DNA of 64,000 bases from Aspidiotus rigidus (taxonomy: Eukaryota > Arthropoda > Insecta > Hemiptera > Diaspididae): assembly GCA_035079385.1 (NCBI GenBank), contig JAVHKY010000082.1, forward strand, positions 372,001 through 436,000, in the 5' to 3' direction. Positions 25,530 to 37,426 of this stretch are shown piece by piece (the stretch's first letter is position 1; every line of letters starts with the position of its first letter). The translations under genes and the position numbers were made by a program. Below the pieces are notes generated by a model that saw only the letters and a program-made list of their open reading frames with translations, did no database searches and was not told the DNA's origin.

Positions 25530-26703
25530 AGCGGTTGGCGGCACGCCTGACCGCTAGCTGCTGTGTGTTGAGTAGATATCTGTGTTTTATAGGTATCTGT
25601 ATCTTGTGGGTATGTGTGTTTTGTAGGTATCTTGGAATTCAGATGAATATTTTGCTACGTTTTTGAAAAATTTAATACTGTTAAGCCTAGGCTACTTCAT
25701 TTTCACCGAGAATGATAACATACATAGAGTAAAGAAAAAGAGAAGGTTGAAAAAATTGAAAAATGCGCGTAAGATGTAAGATGAACCATTTCCCTCACAT
25801 TTTCATTTTCCAGACTTGGGACTGGCAGAATTCAACATACACAAACTGTATTCTGGTATGTTTATAAATGGTTAGCATGCAAAGCGTGAAAAAGAGGTTA
25901 AAAGTTTCCCATAACCAAGAGATAATAAATTATTAAGAATGGATCCCAGTCGCGCAAAAATTAAAATTACCGAATTACATTACACACTAATTTACTTGAG
26001 AGCTGACTTAACGCGTGAAGCCTGTATCGCAGCAGAATACAGACAAATCCATTGACATTTTACCAGTCTCTATGAAAATACACAGACAACAGGTAACAAA
26101 AGGGTCATTTCCGTTAGCCCACACGCAGTGCAGTGCAGTGCGTGTCTAGATATTGGTTCCTGTATGAGATAGGTAGGTACCGGATATGTAAAACCCTGTA
26201 TGTAGGTGGTTTTAAAACTGTGAATAAAATAACTACCTAGGTATTATGGAAGTACAGCGAATACTGTAGTCACAAAATTTCCTGCTAAAAATCTGGGATC
26301 GGGCTCATTAAATTTGAAAGGAAATTACAGGGGCAACAATTTTTGTTCTCTTCAATTTTTCATAAAAATGAGTAAAACTCGAGTTATCACGATAACTTAA
26401 TTTTTAAAACTGCGCCGCTCAATGCGTTTGAAGGGTTGGAACAACGCGTGTGCGCGTACGTCTACTCGTAAGGTACAGCGAGAAGCAGTTTCAGTACTCG
26501 ATAATTCCTGTTTTCCCCAATTTTTTCGCCCCCTACTCCACCTCGAGGGAGTCAGAACGTCGAAATTTATTCAAAAACCTGACCCAAATAAAGCGAAATT
26601 TTTCAAAAAAAATTCCAGGTCAATAGGTGAAGGCGTTCGAAAGTTATGGACATTCATACATACATACAGATATACAGACGAACATTCTACTTTATATATT
26701 AGA
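25530..26703 (-). mobile_element. Non-autonomous Helitron, complete ends
   Basis: On the minus strand it begins TCTAATATATAAAGTAGAAT after an A and ends ...CCGCCAACCGCTAG before a T. Thus a TC start, a CTAG end and insertion between A and T all match the Helitron rule (TC...CTRR, A|T, no target duplication). A stem AGCGGT/ACCGCT precedes the terminus. No Rep/helicase ORF is present. Internal blocks (ACTTTCGAACGCCTTCACCT, CCCCTGTAATTTCC, TGACTACAGTATTCGCTG) recur in copies at 52763, 53641 and 56062. Confidence 0.8.
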
Positions 26704-27039
26704 TTTTAATAGAGCCATGCTCCGTTCTTTTATTTAAAGTTTAATCTACGTACAGAGAAAGAAAGCTATCAATCGACTCCTTTTTGAGTTTATTTCTCAT
26801 GAATACCTGTATTTGAAAATTATAAAAGTACCTATTAAAAAGATTGGAAATGAATTGAATAATAGAAGAGGAAGTGGAATACCTTACATAATTATTACAT
26901 ATCACAATCAGCTTGTTTAGACATGGGGGTGATTTTATACCAAATTATTGGAAAGTTGGTGATGCTTACGCTGCTGCGTGAGCTTTTTTCATAAAAATAT
27001 ATATTTACAACAAAAGGACGCGGTTCATTCTTGACGGTT

Positions 27040-28490
27040 GGTCCCGTTCAACTCCAGACGAATTCAGGCAATACCAAAAATATCAAACTACATTGTGCAT
27101 GATCAACATCAGTCTCATCACGTACAACAAACAGATATGGCTATCCTTCAAAATCCAAAAACTTGTACTTGAAAAGCTTCATAAACCACATTTTGGAATC
27201 ACTAAAACGTATAATCTGGCAAAAGAATCAGTATGGTGGCCGGGTATGTCCAAAGAAATTGAAGCGCTCGTTAATAATTAGTTGTAGCCATTGCTGCAAT
27301 AGACGTCCTAATCGCAAAGAGCCTCTCATTACCACTCCGCTTCCATCGCGCCCTTGGTAACAAGTAGGAACAGACGTCATTGATTGCTATTCAAAATACA
27401 TAGAAATCACAAATCTGCCTCGTCTCACCTCACACGTTGTAGTCAACTGCCTGGAATTGATATCACAACTGAACAAAAAATAAATAATTAAAACGATTAC
27501 ACATGTGAATATCCGATTCCAAGGTATTTTTCAATGCTGAACACGATGCCGTCCTCCGTTTTTCGCTAGGACGTCACAATTTTCTGTAATAATATCGTTT
27601 ACTTGCCGCGGACCATCGCGAAATGTAACGCGAAACTTCGGTGTTGAATACTGATCCTACGTTCGATGAGTTCTGCGATGGTCGTTTTACTTTTTCATTT
27701 TTCGTTCAGTAGTGATATTCAGTAGACATGCCATACCACATACTTTGTACATAGACAATGGCAGCCAACTTGTCTCAGTAGAAATGAAGCAGTTTGCTGA
27801 GAGTTTTGACTTCGAGATCGTCACTAGGAGTCCTTCATACCCGCGCAGTCAAACGGCCTCACTGAATCTGCAGTGAAAATTGCCGAGAGAGCACTTGATA
27901 CGAAGTCTCCCTTAGACGCACGACTTCTATACCAAGCCACGCCCAACCATTTAAGTTATAGCCCGGCCGAATTACTAATGAACCGACAGCTATGAACCAT
28001 ATACCTCTAGCAGTGAGTTGGAGAAATAAGGGACCATTGAGAAAAGAATTTCTGGAGAGTATACAGAAAAATCAACCACAGTGCTGCCCGTATCCTTCCT
28101 GAACTAAAACCAGGTACAAGAGTTTTTGTGGATGACATTCAAAAAAAAGGTTCAGTTCTAAAAAAACGAATGGAACCAAGTTTGTAAAACTTGAAAACGG
28201 AACTATGATTCACCGTAACCGACGAAACCTACGCCAAATGCAACGTCCGTAGCCGAAGTTGATGAAACTACGCCCATCTTTCCTGAAGCAGGAAAAACAA
28301 ACGTCTTATACTATTGTCGAAGTCAACACCGGTCCAAAATCAACAACAGTCAAAACTCCGTCATCGAGAAAACTACCAATTATGTCATATAGACTCGTGA
28401 CACCACCAGCATATCATACTCAATTAGGGCGAGAAGTGAAAAAGCCGGACAGATTCGAAGCGGTGGGACCCCTCCGGGATCGTCAAGGAA
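27040..28490 (+). pseudogene. Ty3/gypsy integrase remnant
   Basis: Fragments of a pol C-terminus in shifting frames. 27150-27280 gives the zinc-binding region KLHKPHFGITKTYNLAKESV followed by WWPGMSKEIEALV. After it come GTDVIDCYSKYIEI and, near 27750-27800, TLYIDNGSQLVSVEMKQF from the catalytic core. The tail reads PGTRVFVDD (28110-28135) and REVKKPDRF (28430-28460), as in insect gypsy C-termini. About 27480-27720 does not match and may be a later insertion. No LTRs were recognised. Inactive. Confidence 0.7.
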
Positions 28491-28499
28491 AATGACTTT

Positions 28500-29492
28500 T
28501 ATTTATTATTTATTTATTATTTTTTTTCTTTGCTTTATTTTCAAGGAGATGAGATATTTGATTTAAAATTTAATTAAGAGTTTTGTTTTAGTTCCTATTT
28601 TTGTAAAGGGCAGAGACGTTTGTTATACACGTACGAGTATATATTCCTATCATGTTGTTATCGTTGATGCTACTCGGTTGCACAATATGTGTATACCTCA
28701 TTCTAACATATTATGCGTTGATACTACAGCGATCACCTCCTCGCATCGCATGAAAGAGAACAATCAGAAATTTCGTATGTGAATGAATTCGCCTTCCGCT
28801 CCGCACATCATCTCTGCATCAGCAGTTCTTTCAACCGAACTGATCGAACATCATCTACATATCCTCGTCATATACATATATATTGCATAAAAATGTATAA
28901 CCTAATAAGGTGTACAATAATGCAACACTATCAAAGCATAATATAAGAAAACATTCTTCGAACAGGTCCACACCATGTTTCAAAGGATTTGTGTATTAGT
29001 CTAAACTTACGGTATGCTTATACCATTACGTACATTCTCGCATGAAAATGTAAAAATCGTGTTCGCTCGTGCTATACAATGCGAGCAACATCCTGGAAAT
29101 ACAACCAATTTTATTTATTAACTTCATTTTCTCTTCTTAGGTTTTTCTCTTTTTCCCCCATTTCTCCTCCCCCACCCACCCTTCATCGAAACAGGTTTGA
29201 TTTCTCACGAATGCTACGACTATCCCAGTTTCGACGTGTAATGTTATTAATGCAAAGTATCAGTATACATACGTACATAAATAGACACACGTATATAAAG
29301 AGAGTATCTACGTGTGTAAGTGTATAAGATTCGTACTTCATTTATTCACGTCTACAAGCTTGAATCAATCCAATAACTCAATAACACGTCTTGTACATAT
29401 ATATTTCTATGTCCCTTAGCATCTCTCTAGTTCCTCTTATCTGCGTAATACAATTGAGGAAAAATAGTTTCTACAACCTGTTCGCTTCCAAC

Positions 29493-29494
<2 letters not shown>
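28500..29494. other. No gene recognised
   Basis: Intronic AT-rich sequence with CATA/ACGTA-rich tracts around 29260-29330. The small ORF at 29079-29327 has no family resemblance. Confidence 0.4.

Positions 29495-29528
<34 letters not shown>
29495..29528. repeat. Poly(T) run, 34 bp
   Basis: T homopolymer; read on the minus strand it could be the poly(A) tail of an old retroposon, but no body was identified. Confidence 0.8.
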
Positions 29529-29532
<4 letters not shown>

Positions 29533-29719
29533 ATTTGTTTTCGTTAATTCACTTGAAATAACACGATGCTTTCTGAGAATGGTTCGATTCCATACTGGAG
29601 AATGGAAATTGAATTACAAATTTTCTCACACATTTACTACACCAAAATTCTTGTCAATTTTTTCTCATCCTCAGCCTACATCTCTTTGTCTTTGTTAGCT
29701 TTTACAGTTTTTTAGGAAA

Positions 29720-30270
29720 ACCATTCTGGCAGAAGAAACTGGAAAATAGAATCGAAGGATTAAGGAACCAACTAGGTGATTGACACAATATCAAAAAGGG
29801 ATCCGACCTGAAAGACTAGAAAATAAGGTCAGGAGAATTATCTGTGAGGAAAGAAATAAACAGAATTCCAAGTACAAAACAAATAATGAAAGCAGAGGAT
29901 TCATTGATATCTTCAAACAAAAATTAACCGTTCTGAGTGCCAGATTGAGGAGGTATGAGAAAAATCAACAACAAAAACTTTACGAACGACGAAAAACAAC
30001 TCTACAGAAATATCAGAAATGATGGCAAATTGCAAGAAAATACAGAGATATGAGAGAATTTTTGGAAAATATCTGGTCAAATTCAATAAGACACAACAAA
30101 GAAGCTGAGTGGTTCAAAGACACACTGGAACGTAACCAAGGGAAAAGATTGCGAGAAATAAAAGATTACAAAGTCAGTACAGTAGAATTGAAGCAGACGC
30201 TGGGACAGATACAAAACTGGAAAACTACAGGTATAGATGGAATCCAAAACTTTTGTTACAAAAAATGAAC
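29720..30270 (+). pseudogene. LINE fragment, region before the RT
   Basis: Segments 29780-30022 and 30050-30268 give lysine/glutamine-rich sequence, then EFLENIWSNSIRHNKEAEWF and LKQTLGQIQNWKTTGIDGIQ followed by NFCYKK. The W-K-T/A-x-G-x-DGI pattern marks the start of non-LTR reverse transcriptases, perhaps the R4/Dong group; I am not sure of the clade. The RT body is missing or unrecognisable after 30270. Confidence 0.55.
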
Positions 30271-30769
30271 AGCATCAATCAAAAATTAAACAAACTACTT
30301 ATAAATGGAGTACTAGAAAACCCAGAGCTCTTGCCAGAATGACCAGGTGTTACCTACAAACAATTATAAAAAAGTAGTACTAAAAGATAATGAAGAAGAG
30401 AAAGTATATCAAACTGACCAGCGAAATAAGAAAAAACATGGAAGATTGAAAAAGCAAAAGTCATCCCCATAGTGATAAGCAGCACAGCACTTGTTCATCC
30501 ACAACTACGGGAAAACCTTAAGAAACTAGACTTGAGATATGATAAATATATTATAAGTCAAATGCAAAAGGCTATCGTACGAGTGATTAGGGCGTGTAGC
30601 ATGGTAAGGATGTTTCTTGGTGAATTGTGAACGTTCCCGAAGCTTGGAGCCCTTAGGCCCTTGCTAGGAATGTATGCCGCAAGGGCCCCTCATGCCGGCT
30701 AGACACGTAGAACTTTTCAATGAGTCTCGTGTTTGAGTGTGGCACCCTCAAGCTAATCTCCTGGAGCAG

Positions 30770-31860
30770 AACAGAATCTTTATTCCCACGTAGAATATCG
30801 TGCTGGTAAGTCAGTGTCATATCTGATTTCTAAAGACTGTGTCTCGAAGCGCTGTAATAATTTATTATATTCGACTTCAAGAGGGTAATAAGTAAATACT
30901 TTCATGTATATATGTTTTAGAAACTTTCGCTGTACACCCTTCACCTTATCTGAGCATTCAAAGTGCGATCGTACAAACGAGTAGAACAAGTATCACAAAG
31001 GTGCGAATATTTTTGAAATCTTTAGTATTTCTAATCACAAAGCCCCAGTGCCTTCCTACTTTTGAATATTAGTTGATTACGATGGTGGTCGAAGACCAGA
31101 AACCTGTCCATTTGAACACCAAAATCACGCACACGTTCAACCACTCGCAAACCTACATCCTCCAATGTATAATTGTAGTCTTGTACATTCATCTTTTTAC
31201 GAGTGAAAGTTATTTGTTCACACTTCTGTATAATTATTAAAAGGCAGGCGATACACCTTGCTCCAGGAGACCATCGCATCTGAAACCGCTTGTAAGGCCA
31301 ACGTGTCAGACTCCGTTATTACTGGATTAAACAATTTGATGTCATCCGCATACAAGAGGATCTGCGAGAAGGACACAACTTCAATAATATCGTTTATAAA
31401 TAGGAGGATTGGAAGGGGTCCCAGACTCGACCCCTGAGAGACATCCGACAGACAGCCGAATAGTTCCGATTCGCAGCCCCTGTACCCGACACACTGAAAC
31501 CTATTTTCCAGGTACGACGAAAAAAAAAATGTATGCATCATTTTTTCGAAGAAGCCCAGAAGTCTCATTTTTTGCAACAGAAGTCGATGGTTTACTTTAT
31601 CAAATGCCTTCTGGAAGTCTGTATAGATTGCATCTACCTGTTCCCTTCTGGCAAACGATGACATTATACATAGCAAAGTCACCAGGTTAAAAGTGACATT
31701 CCGTAGTTTAAGGAAACCATGCTGGTAGGGGGAGATGCAATATTCAATCTGACGATGGACTATCCATTATTTTAGCCGGGGTTGATAAGAAGGATATCGG
31801 CCTATAATTTAGGATATTATCACTGCTGTCACCCTTTGGGACTGGTGTTATCCTAGCGGT
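30770..31860 (-). pseudogene. LINE reverse transcriptase remnant (Jockey/CR1-like)
   Basis: Read on the minus strand from about 31860: FPNLRKTARITPVPKGDSSD and NYRPIS, then a frame break. Next come DAIYTDFQKAFDKVNHRLLL (31640-31600), a decayed SQGSSLGPLPILLFINDI and YADDIKLF (about 31350). C-terminal fragments follow to about 30780. The order of motifs is that of a non-LTR RT. Several frameshifts separate the parts, so it is inactive. It lies opposite in orientation to the fragment at 29720. Confidence 0.75.
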
Positions 31861-31920
31861 TTTCCGCAGATTTGGGAAGATATTAGATGTAATACTGAGA
31901 TGCGAAAAGTTCCTTTATGA

Positions 31921-32062
31921 CTATTTACAGTACAAGTTTCGTAGGTGAGTCTTTATACAACAAAAGTACATACGTTTGCGAAAACGAGCGAAGCGAGTGA
32001 AGTAATGAATGCACGAGTTGTAAGACTCACCTACAAAACGTGCGCTGTACAAGACGTTAAAA
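31921..32062. mobile_element. Fold-back MITE family B, copy 1
   Basis: Inverted arms share GTAGGTGAGTCTT and TACAGTACAAGT-like ends, with a centre containing ACGAGCGAAGCGAGTGAAG. A second copy lies at 48687-48835 with the same ends and centre. The pair defines a mobile family of about 145 bp; there is no coding capacity. Confidence 0.7.
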
Positions 32063-32512
32063 CAGGCATGAAAAAAAAAAAACAAAAACAAAAACAAAAA
32101 AAAATAAAATAAAATCCCAAGTGTACGTTTTTGCGCGTGCGTAAGTTCAGACCGTTGTGTAAATACCAAAAACCGTTGCCTAAACATGATAGGGGGGAGG
32201 GACTCGGAGGAATTTCAGCTTCTGCGCTTTGTATAATAAGAGAGGGAATTGGAAAAATGTTGATCTTCAAGAAGAGTTCAGCAAGAGCGTTTTCTTATTC
32301 TAAGTACCTTCTTTGCTGCAGGGCTTGAGTATTGCGGGTTTCCTGCTGATTTGCAATGGCATCTAAATTTTTTTTCTTCAGCATAGTTCGAGACGCTGTC
32401 GGCTATAGCGCTGGATGTAACAATGCGAATGAGTATGCGTTTGTAAAAATAATTTGGTTACCTCACGATTCACAAACGTTCGAAGGATAGACCGTACATT
32501 GCATTGTTTAGT

Positions 32513-32832
32513 TATTAGAGGTGCGTTCAGAAACGTGTAACCAATGAGCAGTACTTCACACCGGTGTGATGACGTCATTACACCGGTGTGACGTAACCAT
32601 TCTCGTTTCTGAACTTGTTGCGATAAACAAACATCATTTTGATAATAGATAATTTTACCACCACGGAAGTGTAACGTTAACCACTTTCGACTAGGTTAAG
32701 AAAATTTTTCTCCGGTAACACTGTCACCGAGTTCTTGAACGTAAACAGTTACAAGAACCGGAGTAGCAACCACAGAGAAAATCATCTCTGAACAGATATT
32801 TTGCCTCTGGTTAGGTTCTGAACGCACCCTAA
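32513..32832. mobile_element. MITE with AGGTGCGTTCAGAA ends and CRE-like palindrome
   Basis: The left end (A)GGTGCGTTCAGAAAC and right end GTTCTGAACGCACCC are inverse. Internally, 32559-32590 is a near-perfect palindrome: ACACCGGTGT flanks TGACGTCA on both sides. The target duplication is unclear. The GC-terminal TIR suggests hAT affinity. Confidence 0.6.
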
Positions 32833-34335
32833 GGTATTCATGAAGTTACTTGATGTTCGAATTTTGAGTTTCATATTTAGCTTCTTGCAATGAATACGAA
32901 AGAAACGAAAAATAAAATTTTGTTCAATAATAATGAGCACGAGAAGTATGTACGTCATTCATTCTGACTGGAATTCGCATCGAGATTGAGAATGGTACCC
33001 ATTTTTCGGACCGGTAGAAAAGAGGAAATGAACAATAGAAATAGATGAAAAACACAAGCGTTAATGATGTCCAACAATATTTTAAGAAGAGAACATTTAA
33101 ATATAATATCGCACAATAAGAATATGAAGTCAACAATAAGAAAATGAAATGAACACTTGTAAAATAATTACGCAATAAGATAGTAAGTTCACACGTTTAA
33201 AAAATTTTCTTCCCCATATCCGCGATAAAAATGAACATCAAAATTTGCTTAAAGGAACTTAAGACTGCGCAATAAAAAATTGTGGATAAATAAAAAAGAA
33301 AAATGGTTCCACCAACCCCTCGGTACCCCATATACTGAGAAGCAACTCGCGCTCCGCTTTAAAACGACGCCCCCTCTAACTTTTCCGCCCCAATGAAATC
33401 TGTTTCGCCGTCTCGCCTCGGGTGCGGGGACAGATTTTTGACGTATTTTGTAAACCAAGAATGTATTTTCAAAAAACCTATCTGGTAAATGCACGTACAG
33501 GAAGATTTTTCCTCGACGTCCTTGGGTGCGGTAATGATCCAGATGCTGTATATCGATAGATGCAAGAATATGTATTTGTACCTAAGCTTCATGATACCGA
33601 CTGATAAGAATACTCGCGGAACTCATTTGGACCAAGATGCACTTGTTCCCTCTCAGTCCTCAAATCATTCATGTTCAGGATTGTATATAAGTTATCGTTC
33701 AGTTTGAAATACTGTAATTATCATGAGCCTAGTTACTATTGAAGTTATTGCTCATCCAAATCATTCTATTGTTCATTGACCTACAGTTGAATCATTTCAT
33801 TTTTAATGCTCGCGCAGGGTCTTTTATTGTTCCTCAACTTATTGCGCAAATCATCTACTTGAATGTGTGTTTAATATATATCCCATTGAGAACTAAGAAG
33901 TTCATTGTTGGGCGTTCGTTTTTTTCTCGTAAAAACTGGATGAAAATTTCTAGTATATTAATTTTTACATTTCCTGGTAGACCTAGCCAACAACAGTGAG
34001 AAAACTTTTCGAAAAAAATGGAAACTGAAAGCCGCAACTTTGAAAATGATGGCATTAAAAGTATGCAACATCCAACTTTTGGCCAATGTTCATTGTTTAC
34101 ATCTAAGATGCGTATACCTGCAGTTCTTAATCACGAGGTTATCCGTGAAGTATAAAATTTAATTGACACAGATTATTAATTCGCATAATATTAACAATCG
34201 AAAGAAACATTCTTTCTTAATTGTTGAAGTTTAAAAATAGTTTGCCTAATCGTCAATTCGGATATACGTCGATTCAACTTTGTACACACTCGAACTCTCA
34301 CTCACTCACTCCCTTTTTACTCTCGTGAGTATTCG
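32833..34335. other. No gene recognised
   Basis: Intronic sequence with small ORFs on both strands (33249-33592 minus, 33489-33999 plus). None resembles a known protein. Confidence 0.4.
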
Positions 34336-34372
34336 TTAATATGGATAGCCGTAAGTTGGAGAATCGGATTAA
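34336..34372 (+). repeat. Diverged relative of the micro-element
   Basis: TATGGATAGCCGTAA is identical to the core of the short insertions at 54111 and 56147. The flanking GAGTATTC and CGGATT words are in the same order. The hairpin half is absent and no target duplication is seen, so it could be an ancestor, a decayed copy or chance. Confidence 0.35.
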
Positions 34373-34789
34373 TTCCATTTGTACATACGATTGGTTGAGG
34401 CAAGAAACTCTTCCAGCCTGCTACAGGGCGTCTTCTTTCTATTTTTCTATCGGGAGAGAAGCGCACGTGCACAGGGTACGTGAAAAACATCGTCGTGTGC
34501 GCAAAGTTTCGAGTCGCTTAAGCACTTGTGAAGAAATTGCTTCTTTCAGTACTCTTATGTAACGTAGAATACATTATACTATTCCATTATTGTAAGAAAC
34601 TTAACCACAATGAGGATTAATAACTGATAGAGGTCGGCCCATCTTCAAGTCTGGTGTATAACACTGGAGAAGATTGAGAAACCGTAATTCTATAAGTGGA
34701 CTGTACAAATTCTTTCTTCACTTCTCATACAACTGAAAGGTAAAAATTTTCCAAGTCTACAGTTTCTGAGACGAAATAGTATATAACAC

Positions 34790-35450
34790 TACGAGGGTCG
34801 TCGCATGCAGCGCGAGTTCATCGCTCTGCTCCATTCACGGGTGGCGTACGCTATTTTCCGGTTCACATGAATTGTATTCGAACCGGGCAGCGCTAGCGTT
34901 GAGCTGCAGCGGAGAAAGATCGTAAGAGGTATCAAAACTATGGCCGTATATGGGAGCAAAAATGAAGAAATTGAAATGACACTCGAGTGAAGCAGATTTG
35001 GCTTCTTGACCAGCGATGGATTTAATGATTGCGCACCTACAATCCAACCATGAATTTGCGCCCTCAGACTGACCAAACGGGATACAAAAAAAATTTTTTT
35101 CGTTCTGAATTATGTTTCATTAAAAAGTGAATTTTTACATGGTATATATTATTCGAAAATTTTGCGCCCCAATCCATGGATTGTTTGGATTGTACGTAAA
35201 TCCAGGGCTGTTCTTCACATCCCACAAAAATTGTCCACAAACGCACGCTCTACAAATTATAGATTGGACGACAAAATCTTCAATTCCGCTTCATTGAAGA
35301 GTTACCCCAAATTTTTCAATTTTCTCTCATATACGGTCATAGTTTTGGTACCTCTTAAGATTTTGGCATCAGAAGTAGCATTACTGAGGTTGAACAAATC
35401 ACGCGCGTTGTTAGCGATTGTGGTGGGTGCCCGGTTCGAATAACGTTCCG
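34790..35450. repeat. Large imperfect inverted repeat
   Basis: Arms of about 300 bp (roughly 34790-35090 and 35150-35450) share, in inverse order, TATACGG.CATAGTTTTG.TA, GCCCGGTTCGAATA and GCGCCC-type words. The opposed ORFs in the arms (34789-35076 minus and 35162-35443 plus) are images of the same sequence, and neither is taken as coding. Possibly a decayed fold-back element. Confidence 0.5.
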
Positions 35451-37411
35451 CCACAACGATGTTCATCGCGTACGGAATGCGGGCATACGCGCAACTTAAT
35501 TTTAGAGAACGAAACGCGTCCTGGTGTCGTACAACGAAAGACCAAAGATACGCGTTTTCATTAAAAAATCCAGTTCATCATCATTAGTTTTTTAGCATAG
35601 TTTAATCGCGTGCGGCGGTTCTGTGCTTGAGACGGCGATGCGACGGCACTCGCGAGATAGTCGGGTAAAGGCTAGTGGAACTTTTTAAATAGGTAGGTGT
35701 GTTATGATATGGTAGAATGGAAGAAAGTTGCGGGAACGCCTTTTCCCTCGCGGCCTCGCAAGGTATTTTCTCACTTTAACGACGCGACGCACAAATAACG
35801 ACGGCGTTAATTCATATACGTGTTCGGAGGTCGACCATTCGATTATATCGAGAGATGTGATTCGAGGCGAAGCGATGTGGTGATATCGGCGTATACCGGT
35901 ACATCAGGATGCATTAAAATCAACAACATATAGGATTTAGTCTAATACGATGACACGCGAGTAAGAGGAATCGGTATCGCACGCACATCGCACCACATCA
36001 TTCCGCATCAATATACGCGAATAAATACGCCTACCTTTATTATGGCGCGCATGTAATATAAAAGTATACGCATACAGTTTAACTACCTATATTATTCTTA
36101 TATAATTAGTCGCGTATAATATTAGTTACATACTGTATGACGTATTAGCCCACTTCGAAAACTATAGTGTGTAATACAAAACGTATAGCTTACTTAGCTT
36201 ATACTACGTATCGTATATTAAACATAGTATTGCGCACTATCTACCTACAGTACGACGCGACTATGCGACTATGCGACAATCGTGTAACGTACATCAAAAT
36301 CTTTGAACTACGAATAAACGTGTAATAGCGCGGCGCGGCGCGGCACTGCACTGCACTGCACTGGTAGACTGTACCGTACTCGTAGCTTATAGGTATACTT
36401 TCAAATTGTGTGCGTGTGTGCGCTGCTTCAGAGAGAGTAAGCTATACACATATAGCACTATTTAACTGCGGGTAAACACTTCTGCGCGAGCTAGTCGTCC
36501 TTTAACCAAATCTCTTTCTTTGGTGTAAAGAAGAAGGGTTGAATTGATTTATGCGCCTGATATAGTCGCCTGCGTTCACTTTGTGTACTGAAGGGAGAAA
36601 CACGTCGGGGGATCAGATAATATATTTCGCTTGTAACGCGTGTCACATGGTATAGCGGAGTTTTAATTTCAAAGGCTTTTCAAGTGGCGAAAACAATAAC
36701 TTAAGTACTAATAAAATGAATTAGGATAATAAGATTGCGGCCGCACTATTACTGAGCTTACGTTGTCAAGTCTTAGCACTTTTTGTTGTTTTTGCTGCAG
36801 ATGATTTTGTTCCCTCCGCTTTTCTCTCATTCACACACACACTCTCGTTATTCATCTATCCATTTCATTTTCTGTTTCTCTGCGAATCAATACGTACGTA
36901 CATTTTGAAAGCTCGCTCCGCGACCGCTCTCTTGTGCTTTCTGTCAAGATGATTCAATTAAATCAGTGGCGTAGATAGGATTTTGCGATGGGTAGGAGAA
37001 TATTTTTTCTCAGGTAGAGCTATTACGGGGGAAAAAATGCTTGAATACACGGAAGCAATAAAATTAGGCGAAAAATGATGGTAAACAAAAAAAAATGTAG
37101 GTACTTTACCATTTTCTGAAATAATTTTCACAGCAAAATAGAAAACGATCACGTTTCATGTTTCCTGCCTTTTTCTCAAGCTCATTTTTTCACCCTCTTT
37201 TTTTCTTTCTTTATCATTATTAGTCATACACTATAGTGAAAACCTTAAGTTCAAATGATTATGGACAATTTTTTGGTCTTTATCAAGTGTGCTGCGAGCT
37301 TATTTTGGTGACTTCATTCTCAAATTTATTATTGACTTACCCATCATTTTCTGTGTATACGTCATTGATAGTAGTTTATAGTTGATTTGAGGTATTTCAG
37401 GAGATGGGTTA
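35451..37411. other. No gene recognised; CpG-richer intronic stretch
   Basis: Rich in CG and TACG words, with a short GCGGC/ACTGC tandem near 36328-36362. It has no recognisable transposon and no convincing ORF. Such a stretch inside an intron of a patterning gene would be a natural place to look for enhancers; that is inference only. Confidence 0.35.
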
Positions 37412-37426
37412 TTACCGTATTTCCGA

